Shown in pieces: positions 1 to 8,953 of a DNA stretch of 64,000 nucleotides. Under the pieces are notes generated by a model that made no database searches, was not told where the DNA came from, and saw nothing but the letters and a program-made list of their open reading frames with translations. Every line of letters starts with the position of its first letter. The stretch's first letter is position 1. Source of the stretch: Luteipulveratus flavus (GTDB taxonomy: Bacteria > Actinomycetota > Actinomycetes > Actinomycetales > Dermatophilaceae); assembly GCF_029080175.1 (NCBI RefSeq), contig NZ_JARFJC010000048.1; one strand, 5' to 3'. The position numbers and the translations under genes are program-made.

Positions 1-1330
1 GGTCGGGCGTGACCTCGCCGCCCTGCAGGTCGGTCCGGCGCTGGACGACGCCGCTGAACTCCACCTGCAGCCGTCGCGGCAGGTCCAGCTGGTGCTCGGT
101 CTTGAGGATGTAGGCGACGCCGCCCTTGCCCGACTGGCTGTTGACCCGGACGACGGCCTCGTACGACCGACCGATGTCGTGCGGGTCCACCGGCAGGTAC
201 GGCACGCCCCAGACCAGCTCGTCGACCGGCTTGCCGGCCTCCTGGGACCGGCGAGTCATGTCCTCCAGGCCCTTCTTGATCGCGTCCTGGTGCGAGCCGG
301 AGAACGCGGTGAAGACCAGGTCGCCGCCGTACGGGTGGCGCTCGTGCACCGGCAGCTGGTTGCAGTGCTCGACCGTGCGGCGGATCTCGTCGATGTCGCT
401 GAAGTCGATCTGCGGGTCGATGCCCTGACCGAACAGGTTCAGGCCCAGGGTCACCAGGCACACGTTGCCGGTGCGCTCGCCGTTGCCGAACAGGCAGCCC
501 TCGATGCGATCGGCACCCGCCTGGTAGCCCAGCTCCGCGGCGGCCACACCCGTGCCGCGGTCGTTGTGCGGGTGCAGCGACAGCAGTACCGACTCGCGGC
601 GGGCCAGGTGACGCGACATCCACTCGATCGAGTCGGCGTAGACGTTCGGCGTCGCCATCTCCACGGTCGCGGGCAGGTTGACGATCATCTTGTGGTCCGG
701 CGTCGGGTCGATGACGTCGATCACCTTGTTGCAGATCCGGACGGCGAACTCCAGCTCGGTGCCCGTGTAGGACTCCGGGGAGTACTCGTAGTACACGGTC
801 GTCTCGGGGACCGTCTCCTCGAGCTTCCGGCACAGCCGCGCGGCCTGCAGCGCGATGTCGACGATGCCGTCCTGGTCCATCCCGAAGACGACGCGGCGCT
901 GCAGCACCGAGGTGGAGTTGTAGAAGTGGACGATCGCCTGCTTCGCGCCGCGGATGGCGTCGTACGTGCGCTCGATCAGCTGGTCCCGGCACTGGGTGAG
1001 CACCTGGATGGTCACGTCGTCGGGGATGTGACCGCCCTCGATGAGCTCGCGGCAGAAGTCGAAGTCGGTCTGGCTGGCGCTCGGGAAGCCGACCTCGATC
1101 TCCTTGTAGCCCATCCGGCACAGCAGCTGGAACATCCGCAGCTTGCGCTCGGAGTTCATCGGGTCGATCAGGGCCTGGTTGCCGTCACGCAGGTCCACCG
1201 CGCACCAGCGCGGCGCCGTCGAGATGACCTGGTCGGGCCAGGTGCGGTCGGGCAGGTCGACCGGGATCTGCTCGTGGAACGGGACGTACTTGCCGATCGG
1301 CATCGTCGTCGGCTGCTGGGGGTGGATCAT
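1..1330 (-). CDS. leuA: 2-isopropylmalate synthase, C-terminus cut by window edge
   Basis: This enzyme condenses acetyl-CoA with 2-oxoisovalerate, the first committed step of leucine synthesis. The reading frame starts at ATG 1330 as MIHPQQPTTMPIGKYVPF and shows family motifs: LRDGNQALIDPM with the metal-binding Asp, GYKEIEVGFPSASQTDFDF, and the SLHPHNDRGTGVAAAELG His motif. About 443 residues are visible, covering the TIM-barrel catalytic part and the linker. The regulatory leucine-binding domain lies beyond base 1. A weak purine stretch (AGGCGAG) precedes the start. A leucine-codon leader peptide and attenuator hairpin lie just upstream, so expression is probably controlled by leucyl-tRNA charging. 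Confidence 0.97.
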   Translation of the reverse strand, partial: MIHPQQPTTMPIGKYVPFHEQIPVDLPDRTWPDQVISTAPRWCAVDLRDGNQALIDPMNSERKLRMFQLLCRMGYKEIEVGFPSASQTDFDFCRELIEGGHIPDDVTIQVLTQCRDQLIERTYDAIRGAKQAIVHFYNSTSVLQRRVVFGMDQDGIVDIALQAARLCRKLEETVPETTVYYEYSPESYTGTELEFAVRICNKVIDVIDPTPDHKMIVNLPATVEMATPNVYADSIEWMSRHLARRESVLLSLHPHNDRGTGVAAAELGYQAGADRIEGCLFGNGERTGNVCLVTLGLNLFGQGIDPQIDFSDIDEIRRTVEHCNQLPVHERHPYGGDLVFTAFSGSHQDAIKKGLEDMTRRSQEAGKPVDELVWGVPYLPVDPHDIGRSYEAVVRVNSQSGKGGVAYILKTEHQLDLPRRLQVEFSGVVQRRTDLQGGEVTPD

Positions 1331-1413
1331 CTGCTCGCCTCTGGTTCGGGTGCGGATCGAGCACGGCGCGAGGGTGGCGCCCGGTGCTCGGGTTCGGCCG
1401 GCAGGACTGAACT

Positions 1414-1451
1414 CCGCGGCGAGGGAGGCCGAGCGTCAGGCCTCGCCGCGG
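1414..1451 (-). promoter_or_regulatory. leuA attenuator hairpin
   Basis: On the minus strand CCGCGGCGAGG (1451-1441) pairs perfectly over 11 bp with CCTCGCCGCGG (1424-1414), leaving a 16-nt loop. The left arm overlaps the end of the leader ORF, so a ribosome stalled on the Leu codons would leave this structure in a different state from one that reaches the stop. No U-run follows, so the switch may act through alternative pairing. A second inverted repeat, CGAGCAC...GTGCTCG, lies at 1358-1390, nearer the leuA start. Confidence 0.6.
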
Positions 1452-1483
1452 CAGCGAAGAAGAAGTCCGTACGCCGTCCGCAC
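1436..1483 (-). CDS. leuA leader peptide MRTAYGLLLRCRGEA
   Basis: A 15-codon ORF with a GTG start reads MRTAYGLLLRCRGEA followed by TGA. It contains three consecutive CTT leucine codons, a rare choice in this very GC-rich genome, as expected for a ribosome-stalling attenuator. Its last codons lie inside the left arm of the strong hairpin at 1414-1451. Leucine leader peptides upstream of leuA are established in actinomycetes such as Streptomyces. The peptide is inferred from frame, Leu run and position; no strong ribosome-binding site is visible. Confidence 0.72.
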   Translation of the reverse strand: MRTAYGLLLRCRGEA

Positions 1484-1557
1484 GCCACCAGGGTAGGTGT
1501 GACCTCGGCGGACGTCCACAGTTCGGGCATGAGGTCCACATCACAAGACGAGACGGC

Positions 1558-3051
1558 TCAGGAGGCGAGGTACCGGAAGGCCGGCCAGGACCTGGCCCAT
1601 CCCTGGGCGGGCGCGCGGCAGAGGTAGATCGCGGCCTCGGTGCTCTCCTCGTTGGCGACGCCGTCGTGGTCGGGCACGTCCGCGTACCGGCGGCAGTCCC
1701 GCAGCGGGGCGGGAGGCCGACCCTGGAAGACACCGACCACGGTGGTGGCCGACTCCGGAGGCGGCCCCCACAGGCCGTACCCGTTCATGCCGCTGTACGC
1801 CCGCGGCAGGCCGCGCTCGGGACCGAACCGGTCGACGGCGCCGGCCTCGCCGTAGTTGTCGGTGAGGATCGCCGTCCGGGCGCGAGCATCCGCGGGCAGC
1901 GACCGGTACGCCCCGGCGACCTGGTCCACCAGCTGCGGCCACCCGACCGTCTCGAGCTGGTTCTCCCCCAGTCCGGACCACACCGGGCTGTCCGCGACCG
2001 TCGCCGGCGAGGTGAGCGGGATGAACGCCGGAGCCATCACCGCGGCCACCAGGACGGTCACGACGTACGCGATCCACGGCCGGCGCAACCGCCGCTCGAG
2101 GGCGACCGCGCCCGCGGCGATCAGCGGTGGGTAGGTGCCGGCCGTGTAGTACCCCTGACCGGCCGTCACCACGAAGACGACGAGGCCGATGAGCCAGACC
2201 CAGACCAGGACTCGGTACGGGCTGCGGTCGCGCAGCAGGCGTCGAACGCCGACGATCCAGAGGAAGGCACCCACCAGCCCGTACATGCCCAGCTGCTCGA
2301 CCACGAACCCGATGCGCTCGCCGAGCGCCGAGTACTCGTTCGAGATCTGCCGCGAGAACGTGAGTTGCGGCCAGCCGTGGCCCGCCTGCCACAGCAGGTA
2401 CGGGACCCACATCACGGCCGCGACCAGCAGGCCGAGCCACAGCCACCGGCTGCGCAGGAGCCGCCGGGTGCCTGGCACGAGCGCGAGCGACACGACCACG
2501 GCCAGCAGCAGGACCTCGGGCAGCGCCTTGTTCAGCAGGCCCAACCCCGCGATCGCGCCGACCAGCAGCCAGAGCCTCTCCTGGCCGGTGCGCACGATGC
2601 GGACCACGAGCCACAGCACCGTGACCCACACCAGCACGTCGATCGTGGCCGTCACCAGGATGTGCCCGACGGCCAGCGGGAATCCGCCGAGGCCCACGAC
2701 GAGGGCCGTCAGGACCTGGGCGACCGTTCGGCCGCCGAGCTCCCGGGCGATCAGCGCGCTGACCAGGGCGAGGACGAGCACGCAGAGCAGGCCCGGCAGG
2801 CGAAAGACCACGAGCGAGCCGCCGCCGAGCTGGTCCGCGGCGCGGGCGACGAGCGGGGTGAGCGGCCCCTGGTCGGGGTAGCCCCACGCCGGGTGGTAAC
2901 CCGCCGCGCGGAAGTACAGCTCGTCGCGGTGGTAGCCCCAGCGCGCGCTCGTCGCCAGCAGCAGCACGGCGACACCGAGCAGGACGACAGCGATCGGAGC
3001 ACGAGCGAGGCGTGCCGTCGGTGCTGCGGATCCCACCCGGTGAGCGGTCAC
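1558..3051 (-). CDS. Glycosyltransferase family 39 (ArnT/PMT-like) membrane protein
   Basis: A 497-residue polytopic membrane protein with an N-terminal helix (about residues 13-30) followed by the loop YHRDELYFRAAGYHPAWGYP. The Asp-Glu pair in the first extracytoplasmic loop is the catalytic hallmark of GT39/ArnT-type glycosyltransferases, which use polyprenyl-phosphate sugars. About ten hydrophobic segments follow, then a soluble C-terminal domain of about 130 residues. The start is set at GTG 3051 (VTAHRVGS), because upstream residues are Arg/Gly-rich and look non-coding. The acceptor (protein, lipid or cell-wall polymer) cannot be deduced. It stands alone between leuA and a divergent peptidase gene. 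Confidence 0.85.
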   Translation of the reverse strand: MTAHRVGSAAPTARLARAPIAVVLLGVAVLLLATSARWGYHRDELYFRAAGYHPAWGYPDQGPLTPLVARAADQLGGGSLVVFRLPGLLCVLVLALVSALIARELGGRTVAQVLTALVVGLGGFPLAVGHILVTATIDVLVWVTVLWLVVRIVRTGQERLWLLVGAIAGLGLLNKALPEVLLLAVVVSLALVPGTRRLLRSRWLWLGLLVAAVMWVPYLLWQAGHGWPQLTFSRQISNEYSALGERIGFVVEQLGMYGLVGAFLWIVGVRRLLRDRSPYRVLVWVWLIGLVVFVVTAGQGYYTAGTYPPLIAAGAVALERRLRRPWIAYVVTVLVAAVMAPAFIPLTSPATVADSPVWSGLGENQLETVGWPQLVDQVAGAYRSLPADARARTAILTDNYGEAGAVDRFGPERGLPRAYSGMNGYGLWGPPPESATTVVGVFQGRPPAPLRDCRRYADVPDHDGVANEESTEAAIYLCRAPAQGWARSWPAFRYLAS

Positions 3052-3122
3052 GGGCCAGATCGTACTGACTCGTGCCGGCCTGTTGCGCCTGTCGTGTCGG
3101 CCCTCGCGGGCAGAGTGTCCGC

Positions 3123-4256
3123 ATGAGCCACCGTTGCCTGATCGTGCCGCCGCACCTGCTCGCCCACCTCGCCGCCGTCGACGACCCGCGTGCGGCCCAG
3201 GCCGCCCGCCACACACTGGAGTTCGGCATGCGCGTCGTCGCGCGCCGTGACGTACGGTCGGCGCGCTCCGGCCGCGAGGCCGGCGGTCTCGGCGGCACCG
3301 GACTGCTGCCCGGTGAGCTGAGGGAGCGGGCGCGTGGGCCCCGGACCCGAGCCGAGGAGGGCGCCACGGCGTTCTCGCCGAAGCGGTCGGTGCACGACGC
3401 CCAGCACGGCACGACGCTGCCCGGCACGCTGGTCCGCTCCGAAGGCCAGCCGGCGGTCTCGGACGAGTCGGCCAACGAGGCGTACGACGGGCTCGGCGCC
3501 ACCTTCTCGCTGTTCGCGGAGGTGTACGGCCGCAACTCCCTCGACGGGGCAGGCCTCGGCCTGGTCGCCTCGGTCCACTACGACCGCGACTTCGACAACG
3601 CCTTCTGGGACGGCGAGCAGATGGTGTTCGGCGACGGCGACGGGACGTACTTCAACTCCTTCACCGACAGCGTCGACGTGATCGGGCACGAGCTCACCCA
3701 CGGCGTCACCCAGTTCACCGCCGGACTCACCTACGTCGGTCAGTCCGGCGCGCTGAACGAGTCGGTCTCGGACGTCTTCGGCTCCCTGGTCAAGCAGCAC
3801 ACGCTCGGTCAGACCGCCGAGCAGGCCGACTGGCTGATCGGTGACAAGCTGTTCACCGACCGGGTCAAGGGCGTCGCGCTGCGCTCGATGAAGGCGCCCG
3901 GGACGGCGTACGACGACCCGCACCTCGGCAAGGACCCCCAGCCCGCCGACATGGACGGCTACCAGGACCTCCCGCACGACGAGGAGCACGACAACGGCGG
4001 CGTGCACATCAACTCCGGCATCCCCAACCGGGCGTTCTACCTGGCCGCCACCGCCATCGGGGGCAACGCGTGGGACGGCGCCGGACGGATCTGGTACGAC
4101 ACGCTCGTCGACGGCAACCTGGCCAAGGACCTGGACTTCGCCGGCTTCGCCGCCGCGACGACCCAGGCGGCCGCGGCCCGGTTCGGTGACGGGGGCACGC
4201 AGCACCGCGCGGTCCAGCAGGCGTGGGCGACCGTGAAGGTCACGCCGGGCGGGTAG
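3123..4256 (+). CDS. M4 family metallopeptidase, protealysin-like
   Basis: A 377-residue zinc endopeptidase. HELTH (H189, H193) with E213 in GALNESVSD forms the gluzincin zinc site, and H296 in NGGVHINSG is the expected transition-state histidine. The N-terminus MSHRCLIVPPHLLAHLA matches the short propeptide of protealysin-type M4 enzymes (CxIxPPHLL), and there is no signal peptide. Thermolysin itself has a signal and a roughly 200-residue propeptide. The enzyme is therefore predicted to be made in the cytoplasm or exported by an unconventional route. No emfourin-like inhibitor ORF, the usual partner of protealysins, follows. The next gene is a membrane protein 36 bp downstream. Confidence 0.9.
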   Translation: MSHRCLIVPPHLLAHLAAVDDPRAAQAARHTLEFGMRVVARRDVRSARSGREAGGLGGTGLLPGELRERARGPRTRAEEGATAFSPKRSVHDAQHGTTLPGTLVRSEGQPAVSDESANEAYDGLGATFSLFAEVYGRNSLDGAGLGLVASVHYDRDFDNAFWDGEQMVFGDGDGTYFNSFTDSVDVIGHELTHGVTQFTAGLTYVGQSGALNESVSDVFGSLVKQHTLGQTAEQADWLIGDKLFTDRVKGVALRSMKAPGTAYDDPHLGKDPQPADMDGYQDLPHDEEHDNGGVHINSGIPNRAFYLAATAIGGNAWDGAGRIWYDTLVDGNLAKDLDFAGFAAATTQAAAARFGDGGTQHRAVQQAWATVKVTPGG

Positions 4257-4292
4257 CGTCGCCGGAGTGTGATCCCCAGGCGAGGAGGCACC

Positions 4293-5471
4293 ATGTCCGA
4301 CCAGCCCGACGCGACCCCACCATCAGCGGACACTGGCCCGGAACCGCCCGCCGGCGCCCACGTCGAGCACCGCAGTCCCCTGGCCCGTGCCCCGCGCCCG
4401 GGGTACGAGCGCAGCTCCGACGAGCCGCGTCGGGACCGGCTCCGTGAGGTGCTGGGCCCGGCGTGGGTCGGCATCCTGATCGGCGTCCTGCTCGTCCAGC
4501 TGGCGTTCATCGCCTCCTACGTCGGCGCCTTCCACGCCCCGCAGCCCCACGCGCTCACGGTCGCCGTCGTCGCGCCCGGTGACGCCGGTGACCAGGTCGC
4601 CACTCGGCTGAACGGCATCGCCGGGAACCCGCTGCAGGCCGACGCGACCACCGACCGGGCGAGCGCGGTGGACGACCTGCGGCACGGGCTGCGCCAGGCG
4701 GTGCTGGTGGTCGACCCGCAGGGCACCCAGGACCGGCTGCTGGTCAGCTCGGCGCAGGGGGCGTCCACCTCCCAGGCGATGCAGGCGGTGTTCCAGCAGG
4801 TCGAGGCGTCCCAGCGGCGGACGGTCACGGTGCAGGACGTCGTCCCGGCGCAGCCCGGTGACGCCCGCGGCCTCACCAGCTTCTACGTCGTCATCGGCTG
4901 GCTCGTCGGCGGCTACCTGATGGCCTCGTTCATCGGCGTCCGCGGCGGGGGGCGGGCTCGCAACTTCAGCCGGACGCTCTGGCGGCTGGTGGCCTGCGCC
5001 GTCTACGCGGCCGTATCGGGCGTCGGCGGAGCGCTGGTCGTCGACACCTGGCTGGGCGCGATCACCGGTCACTTCTGGCAGCTGGTCGGCATCGGCTTCC
5101 TGCTGTCGTTGTCGGCCTCCGTCGTCACCCTCGGCCTGCAGGCGCTGCTCGGCATCATCGGGATCGGCGTCGCCATCGTCGTCTTCGTCGTCCTGGGCAA
5201 TCCCAGCGCCGGTGGCGCGTACGGCTACCAGCTGCTGGATGAGCCGTGGCGCTCCATCGGCCGCTGGCTGCCCAACGGCGCCGGCGTCGACGCGGTGCGC
5301 AGCGTCGTCTACCTGCGCAGCGAGGACCTGTGGTCCCACCTCGGCGTCATCGCCCTCTGGATCGCGGCCGGTCTCCTGCTGATCCTGCTCGTCAGCGCCA
5401 ACGTCTACTGGGGTCTGCGGGACGACGTCACCGCACCGGAGCAGGAGGAGTCGGACGCCGTCAGCGCTTGA
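4293..5471 (+). CDS. ABC-2/DUF3533-like multi-pass membrane protein
   Basis: 392 residues with a perfect AGGAGG ribosome-binding site ahead of ATG 4293. A cytoplasmic N-tail of about 55 residues precedes one transmembrane helix (VGILIGVLLVQLAFIASYVG). A roughly 130-residue extracytoplasmic domain follows, then five to six helices in the C-terminal half. This is the layout of YhgE/Pip, DUF3533 and ABC-2-type permeases. No ATP-binding partner is adjacent, so transport is an inference from topology only. Its 3' end overlaps the convergent methyltransferase gene by 11 bp. Confidence 0.6.
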   Translation: MSDQPDATPPSADTGPEPPAGAHVEHRSPLARAPRPGYERSSDEPRRDRLREVLGPAWVGILIGVLLVQLAFIASYVGAFHAPQPHALTVAVVAPGDAGDQVATRLNGIAGNPLQADATTDRASAVDDLRHGLRQAVLVVDPQGTQDRLLVSSAQGASTSQAMQAVFQQVEASQRRTVTVQDVVPAQPGDARGLTSFYVVIGWLVGGYLMASFIGVRGGGRARNFSRTLWRLVACAVYAAVSGVGGALVVDTWLGAITGHFWQLVGIGFLLSLSASVVTLGLQALLGIIGIGVAIVVFVVLGNPSAGGAYGYQLLDEPWRSIGRWLPNGAGVDAVRSVVYLRSEDLWSHLGVIALWIAAGLLLILLVSANVYWGLRDDVTAPEQEESDAVSA

Positions 5472-6192
5472 TGTCGGGCAGCCGGCGGATCGCGATGAAC
5501 CGCTCGTCGATCTCCTCGATGCCGAACTGGCCCACCGGGATCTCGTCCACGACGTGGTCCTCGGTGAGCCCGACGATGACGTTCTGGGTGTGCTCCTCGC
5601 GGACCACCTCGTCGTCGCGCAGGACGACGTAGGTGTTGCTGGTGCGCACCCGCCCCTCCGACACCGGCTCCGCCTCGAACCACCGCTGGTACTCGTGCCG
5701 TCCGACGCGTGCCGAGCTGGACAGCTTCCGCTCGACGCGCCCGCCACCGGCGCCGTACGAGCGACTCATCAGCACCGAGGCACCCGACACGAGCACCTGG
5801 GCCATGCGGTGCCAGAACATCTCCCGCTCACGCTCGCCGAGGAAGTAGATGACGTTGAACAGCAGCGCACCACCGCACGGCTCGGGCAGCCAGGCGTCCA
5901 GGATCGAGTCGGGCACGACCGTCGTCCGCTCGCGCACCGGCGTGCACTCCGACAGCCGCGTCATCAGCAGGGACCGCATGATCTCGTCCGGCTCGACGGC
6001 GATGACCTCGGCTCCGGGGTACCGCTGCGCCAGCGCCACGGTCGTCACACCGCTGCCGGGACCGATGTCGATCAGGGGTAGTGAGGGGTCGAACGCCGCT
6101 GCGTCCCAAGGGATCTCGTGCACGAAGTCGGTCTCCTGCAGCGGCAGCCGCAGGACGTCGCCGAACTCCGCCCAGGCCTGGTAGTCCTTCAC
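5461..6192 (-). CDS. Class I SAM-dependent methyltransferase
   Basis: 243 residues. The Rossmann motif I is IDIGPGSGVT (residues 41-50), and the acidic end of strand 2 is AVEPDE. The substrate is not recognisable; the C-terminal half, rich in Arg, Glu and Val, lacks a known specificity domain. The GTG start at 6192 shares its G with the TAG stop of era (TAGTG), so translation is coupled to era. The position at the end of the phoH-ybeY-corC-era operon suggests a housekeeping role, but that is inference. Confidence 0.8.
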   Translation of the reverse strand: MKDYQAWAEFGDVLRLPLQETDFVHEIPWDAAAFDPSLPLIDIGPGSGVTTVALAQRYPGAEVIAVEPDEIMRSLLMTRLSECTPVRERTTVVPDSILDAWLPEPCGGALLFNVIYFLGEREREMFWHRMAQVLVSGASVLMSRSYGAGGGRVERKLSSSARVGRHEYQRWFEAEPVSEGRVRTSNTYVVLRDDEVVREEHTQNVIVGLTEDHVVDEIPVGQFGIEEIDERFIAIRRLPDIKR

Positions 6193-7136
6193 TAGAAGCC
6201 CAGCCGGCTCAGCTGGTTCGGGTCCCGCTGCCAGTCCTTGGCGACCTTCACGTGCAGGTCGAGGAACACCTTCTGCCCGAGCAGCGCCTCGATGCCGCGT
6301 CGCGCAGTCGTCCCCACCTCTCGCAGGCGCGAACCGCCGCGCCCGATGACGATGGCCTTCTGGCTGGACCGCTCGACGAACACGTTGACGCGCACGTCCA
6401 GCAGCGGGCTGTCGGCCGGGCGGTCCTCGCGCGGCACCATCTCCTCGACCACGACGGCCAGGCTGTGCGGCAGCTCGTCGCGGACACCCTCCAGCGCGGC
6501 CTCGCGGACCAGCTCGGCGATCATCACCGCCTCGGGCTCGTCGGTGAGGACGCCGTCGGGGTAGAGCGCGGGCGACAGCGGCAGGTACGACGTCAGCACC
6601 TCGGCGACGACGTCGACCTGGTCGCCGCCCGTCGCCGAGCACGGGACGATCTCGTCCCACTCCCCCAGCTGGTCGATGCTCACCAGGTGCTCGGCCAGGC
6701 GCTGCTTGTCGACCGTGTCCGACTTCGTCGCGATGGCGACGACCGGACGCCGGCGGCCCTGGCGCAGCTCCTTCAGCTCGGCCGCGATGAACTGGTCGCC
6801 CGGCCCGATCCGCTGGTCCGCCGGCAGGCAGAACCCGATCACGTCCACCTCGAGCAGCGTCTCCCGCACCAGGTCGTTCAGCCGCTGGCCCAGCAGGGTG
6901 CGCGGCTTGTGCAGCCCCGGTGTGTCCACCAGGATCAGCTGGCCCCGCTCACTGGTCGCGATGCCGCGGATCGTGTGCCGGGTGGTCTGCGGCTTGCTCG
7001 AGGTGATGGCGACCTTCTGCCCGACCAGGGCGTTCGTCAGCGTGGACTTGCCGGCGTTCGGCCGTCCCACCAGGCAGGCGAACCCCGCGCGGAAGTCCTC
7101 GCCGCGAGCGCCCGTACCCGCTCCTCCTGCGTTCAC
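6192..7136 (-). CDS. era: GTPase Era
   Basis: A 314-residue ribosome-assembly GTPase that binds 16S rRNA near its 3' end. G1 is GRPNAGKST, switch region TTRHTIRG, G3 is DTPGLHKP, and the C-terminal KH domain carries IVIGRGGSRLREVG. The G4 motif reads TKSD instead of the textbook NKxD. The GTG start overlaps the stop of the upstream corC-like gene (GTGA), and its own stop overlaps the methyltransferase start, so the three are translationally linked. Confidence 0.96.
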   Translation of the reverse strand: MNAGGAGTGARGEDFRAGFACLVGRPNAGKSTLTNALVGQKVAITSSKPQTTRHTIRGIATSERGQLILVDTPGLHKPRTLLGQRLNDLVRETLLEVDVIGFCLPADQRIGPGDQFIAAELKELRQGRRRPVVAIATKSDTVDKQRLAEHLVSIDQLGEWDEIVPCSATGGDQVDVVAEVLTSYLPLSPALYPDGVLTDEPEAVMIAELVREAALEGVRDELPHSLAVVVEEMVPREDRPADSPLLDVRVNVFVERSSQKAIVIGRGGSRLREVGTTARRGIEALLGQKVFLDLHVKVAKDWQRDPNQLSRLGF

Positions 7137-8452
7137 AGCACCTTCTCCTCGCCGATGTCTCGGTGGTTCGCGGTCAGCGTCGGCTCATTGTCCCCTGCGT
7201 CGGCCGCGACGCGGTCGACCACCACGGTCGCGAGCTGATGGCGTCGTCCGGCCATCCGCTCCGCGGTGAGCTGCAGGCCGGCGACAACGGCCGTCGCGCC
7301 GGGGATCGGGACGCGACCGACCAGCTTGGTGAGCAGGCCGCCGACGGTGTCGACGTCGTCCTCCTCGATGGTGACCTCGAACAGCTCGGCGAGGTCGTCC
7401 ACGTGCATCCGGGCCGGCACCCGGGTACGCCCGTCGTCGGTGTGCTCCACCCCCGGGGTGGCGCGGTCGTACTCGTCGTCGATCTCGCCGACGATCTCCT
7501 CGACGATGTCCTCCATGGTCACCAGACCGGCCGTCCCGCCGTACTCGTCGATGACGATGGCGAAGTGGCGCCGCTCCAGCTGCATCTCGCGCAGCAGGTC
7601 GTCCGCCGGCTTGCTGTCCGGGACGTACGCGACCGGGCGCATCGCCTCGTGGACCACCGTGGACTCGGCGTCGGGGTCGGTGAAGATCCGGCGCGAGACG
7701 TCCTTGAAGAACAGCAGCCCGGCGACCTCGTCCGGGCTGCCGTCGACGACAGGCAGACGGGAGAACCCGGACCGGCTGAACAGCACCATCGCCTGGCGCA
7801 GGGTCTTCCCGCGATCGATCGTGATCATGTCCGTCCGCGGCACCATGACCTCGCGGGCGACGGTGTCGCCGAGCTCGAAGACCGAGTGGATCATCTTGCG
7901 CTCGTCGGCCTCGATCAGCTCCGACTCCTGGGCCAGGTCGACGAACTCGCGCAGCTCGGCCTCGGTCTCGAACGGTCCGTCGCGGTAGCCGCGGCCGGGC
8001 GTGACGGCGTTGCCGACGAGCACGACCAGCCGCACGATCGGGGCGAGCACGGCCCGCAACCAGCGGACCAGCGGCGCACTGGCCAGCGCCACCGCCTCGG
8101 CGTGCTGGCGCCCGAGCGTGCGCGGTGAGACCCCGACGAGGACGAACGACACCACGGCCATCACGGCGACCGCGACGAGCAACGTCGTCCAGAAGCCTCC
8201 GACGAGCCGGTCCACGGCGAGGGTGACCAGGACGGCAGCGGTCGCCTCGGCCAGCACCCGCAGGAAGGTGATCACCATCAGCACCGCACCGCGGTCCTGG
8301 AGCAGGGCCTGGAGGGTGCTCGCACCGCGGCGACCCTCCTCGGCGAGGTCGTCAGCGCGGTGCGGCCCCAGGCGGCCGATCGCCGACTCGATCAGAGCGA
8401 GGACGAAGCCGAGCACCACACTGAGCAGCGCGGCGATCCACAAGCCGGTCAT
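7133..8452 (-). CDS. CNNM/CorC-type transporter (hemolysin family protein)
   Basis: A 439-residue integral membrane protein with three parts: an N-terminal DUF21/CNNM region of about three to four helices (residues 1-150), a CBS pair (about 190-325, including VMVPRTDMITIDRG and IDEYGGTAGLVTMEDIVEEIVGEI), and a C-terminal CorC_HlyC domain. Family members handle Mg2+ or Co2+ efflux or its regulation. It follows ybeY by 6 bp and overlaps era by 4 bp, the conserved actinobacterial phoH-ybeY-corC-era order. Confidence 0.93.
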   Translation of the reverse strand: MTGLWIAALLSVVLGFVLALIESAIGRLGPHRADDLAEEGRRGASTLQALLQDRGAVLMVITFLRVLAEATAAVLVTLAVDRLVGGFWTTLLVAVAVMAVVSFVLVGVSPRTLGRQHAEAVALASAPLVRWLRAVLAPIVRLVVLVGNAVTPGRGYRDGPFETEAELREFVDLAQESELIEADERKMIHSVFELGDTVAREVMVPRTDMITIDRGKTLRQAMVLFSRSGFSRLPVVDGSPDEVAGLLFFKDVSRRIFTDPDAESTVVHEAMRPVAYVPDSKPADDLLREMQLERRHFAIVIDEYGGTAGLVTMEDIVEEIVGEIDDEYDRATPGVEHTDDGRTRVPARMHVDDLAELFEVTIEEDDVDTVGGLLTKLVGRVPIPGATAVVAGLQLTAERMAGRRHQLATVVVDRVAADAGDNEPTLTANHRDIGEEKVL

Positions 8453-8458
8453 GACGGC

Positions 8459-8953
8459 TCACTCAGCTCCCGAGGGAGGGGTGATCCGGGCCGCGGGTCG
8501 GTCCCGGCTCGCGAGGAAGGTGAGCAGGAGGGTGCGCTGCAGGTCGAACATCTCGCGGCGCTCGTCCGGCTCCGCGTGGTCGAAGCCGAGCAGGTGCAGG
8601 ATGCCGTGCACGGTCAGCAGCAGCAGCTCCTCCTGCGCCGAGTGGCCGGCCTGCGCCGCCTGGCGGGCGGCGACGGTCGGGCACAGCACGATGTCGCCGA
8701 GGACGCCCTCCTCCGGCTCCGCGCCGTCCCGACCGGGACGCAGCTCGTCCATCGGGAAGCTCATCACGTCGGTCGGGCCGGGCAGGTCCATCCACTGCAC
8801 GTGCAGGACCTCCATGGCGGCCTCGTCGATCACGCGGACGCACAGGTCGGCCTGCGGGTGGACCCGCATCTGCTCCAGGGTGTAGCCCGCACAGGCGTGC
8901 AGCTCGTCGAGGTCGACCTCGACGTCGGTCTCGTTGAGGACGTCGATGCTCAT
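8459..8953 (-). CDS. ybeY: Endoribonuclease YbeY (16S rRNA maturation)
   Basis: A 164-residue single-domain metallo-endoribonuclease involved in 16S rRNA 3' maturation and 70S quality control. The zinc site HGILHLLGFDH (H116, H120, H126) is intact, and the conserved TDVMSFPM segment lies at 61-68. The start is ATG 8953, which overlaps the phoH stop (ATGA). An upstream in-frame extension is Arg/Gly-rich and antisense-like, so it was discarded. Confidence 0.96.
   Translation of the reverse strand: MSIDVLNETDVEVDLDELHACAGYTLEQMRVHPQADLCVRVIDEAAMEVLHVQWMDLPGPTDVMSFPMDELRPGRDGAEPEEGVLGDIVLCPTVAARQAAQAGHSAQEELLLLTVHGILHLLGFDHAEPDERREMFDLQRTLLLTFLASRDRPAARITPPSGAE

Noticed and set aside
92..1627. 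A 511-residue plus-strand ORF opposite leuA
   Set aside because: It is a mirror of leuA codon bias with no recognisable domain; leuA on the minus strand has full family motifs.
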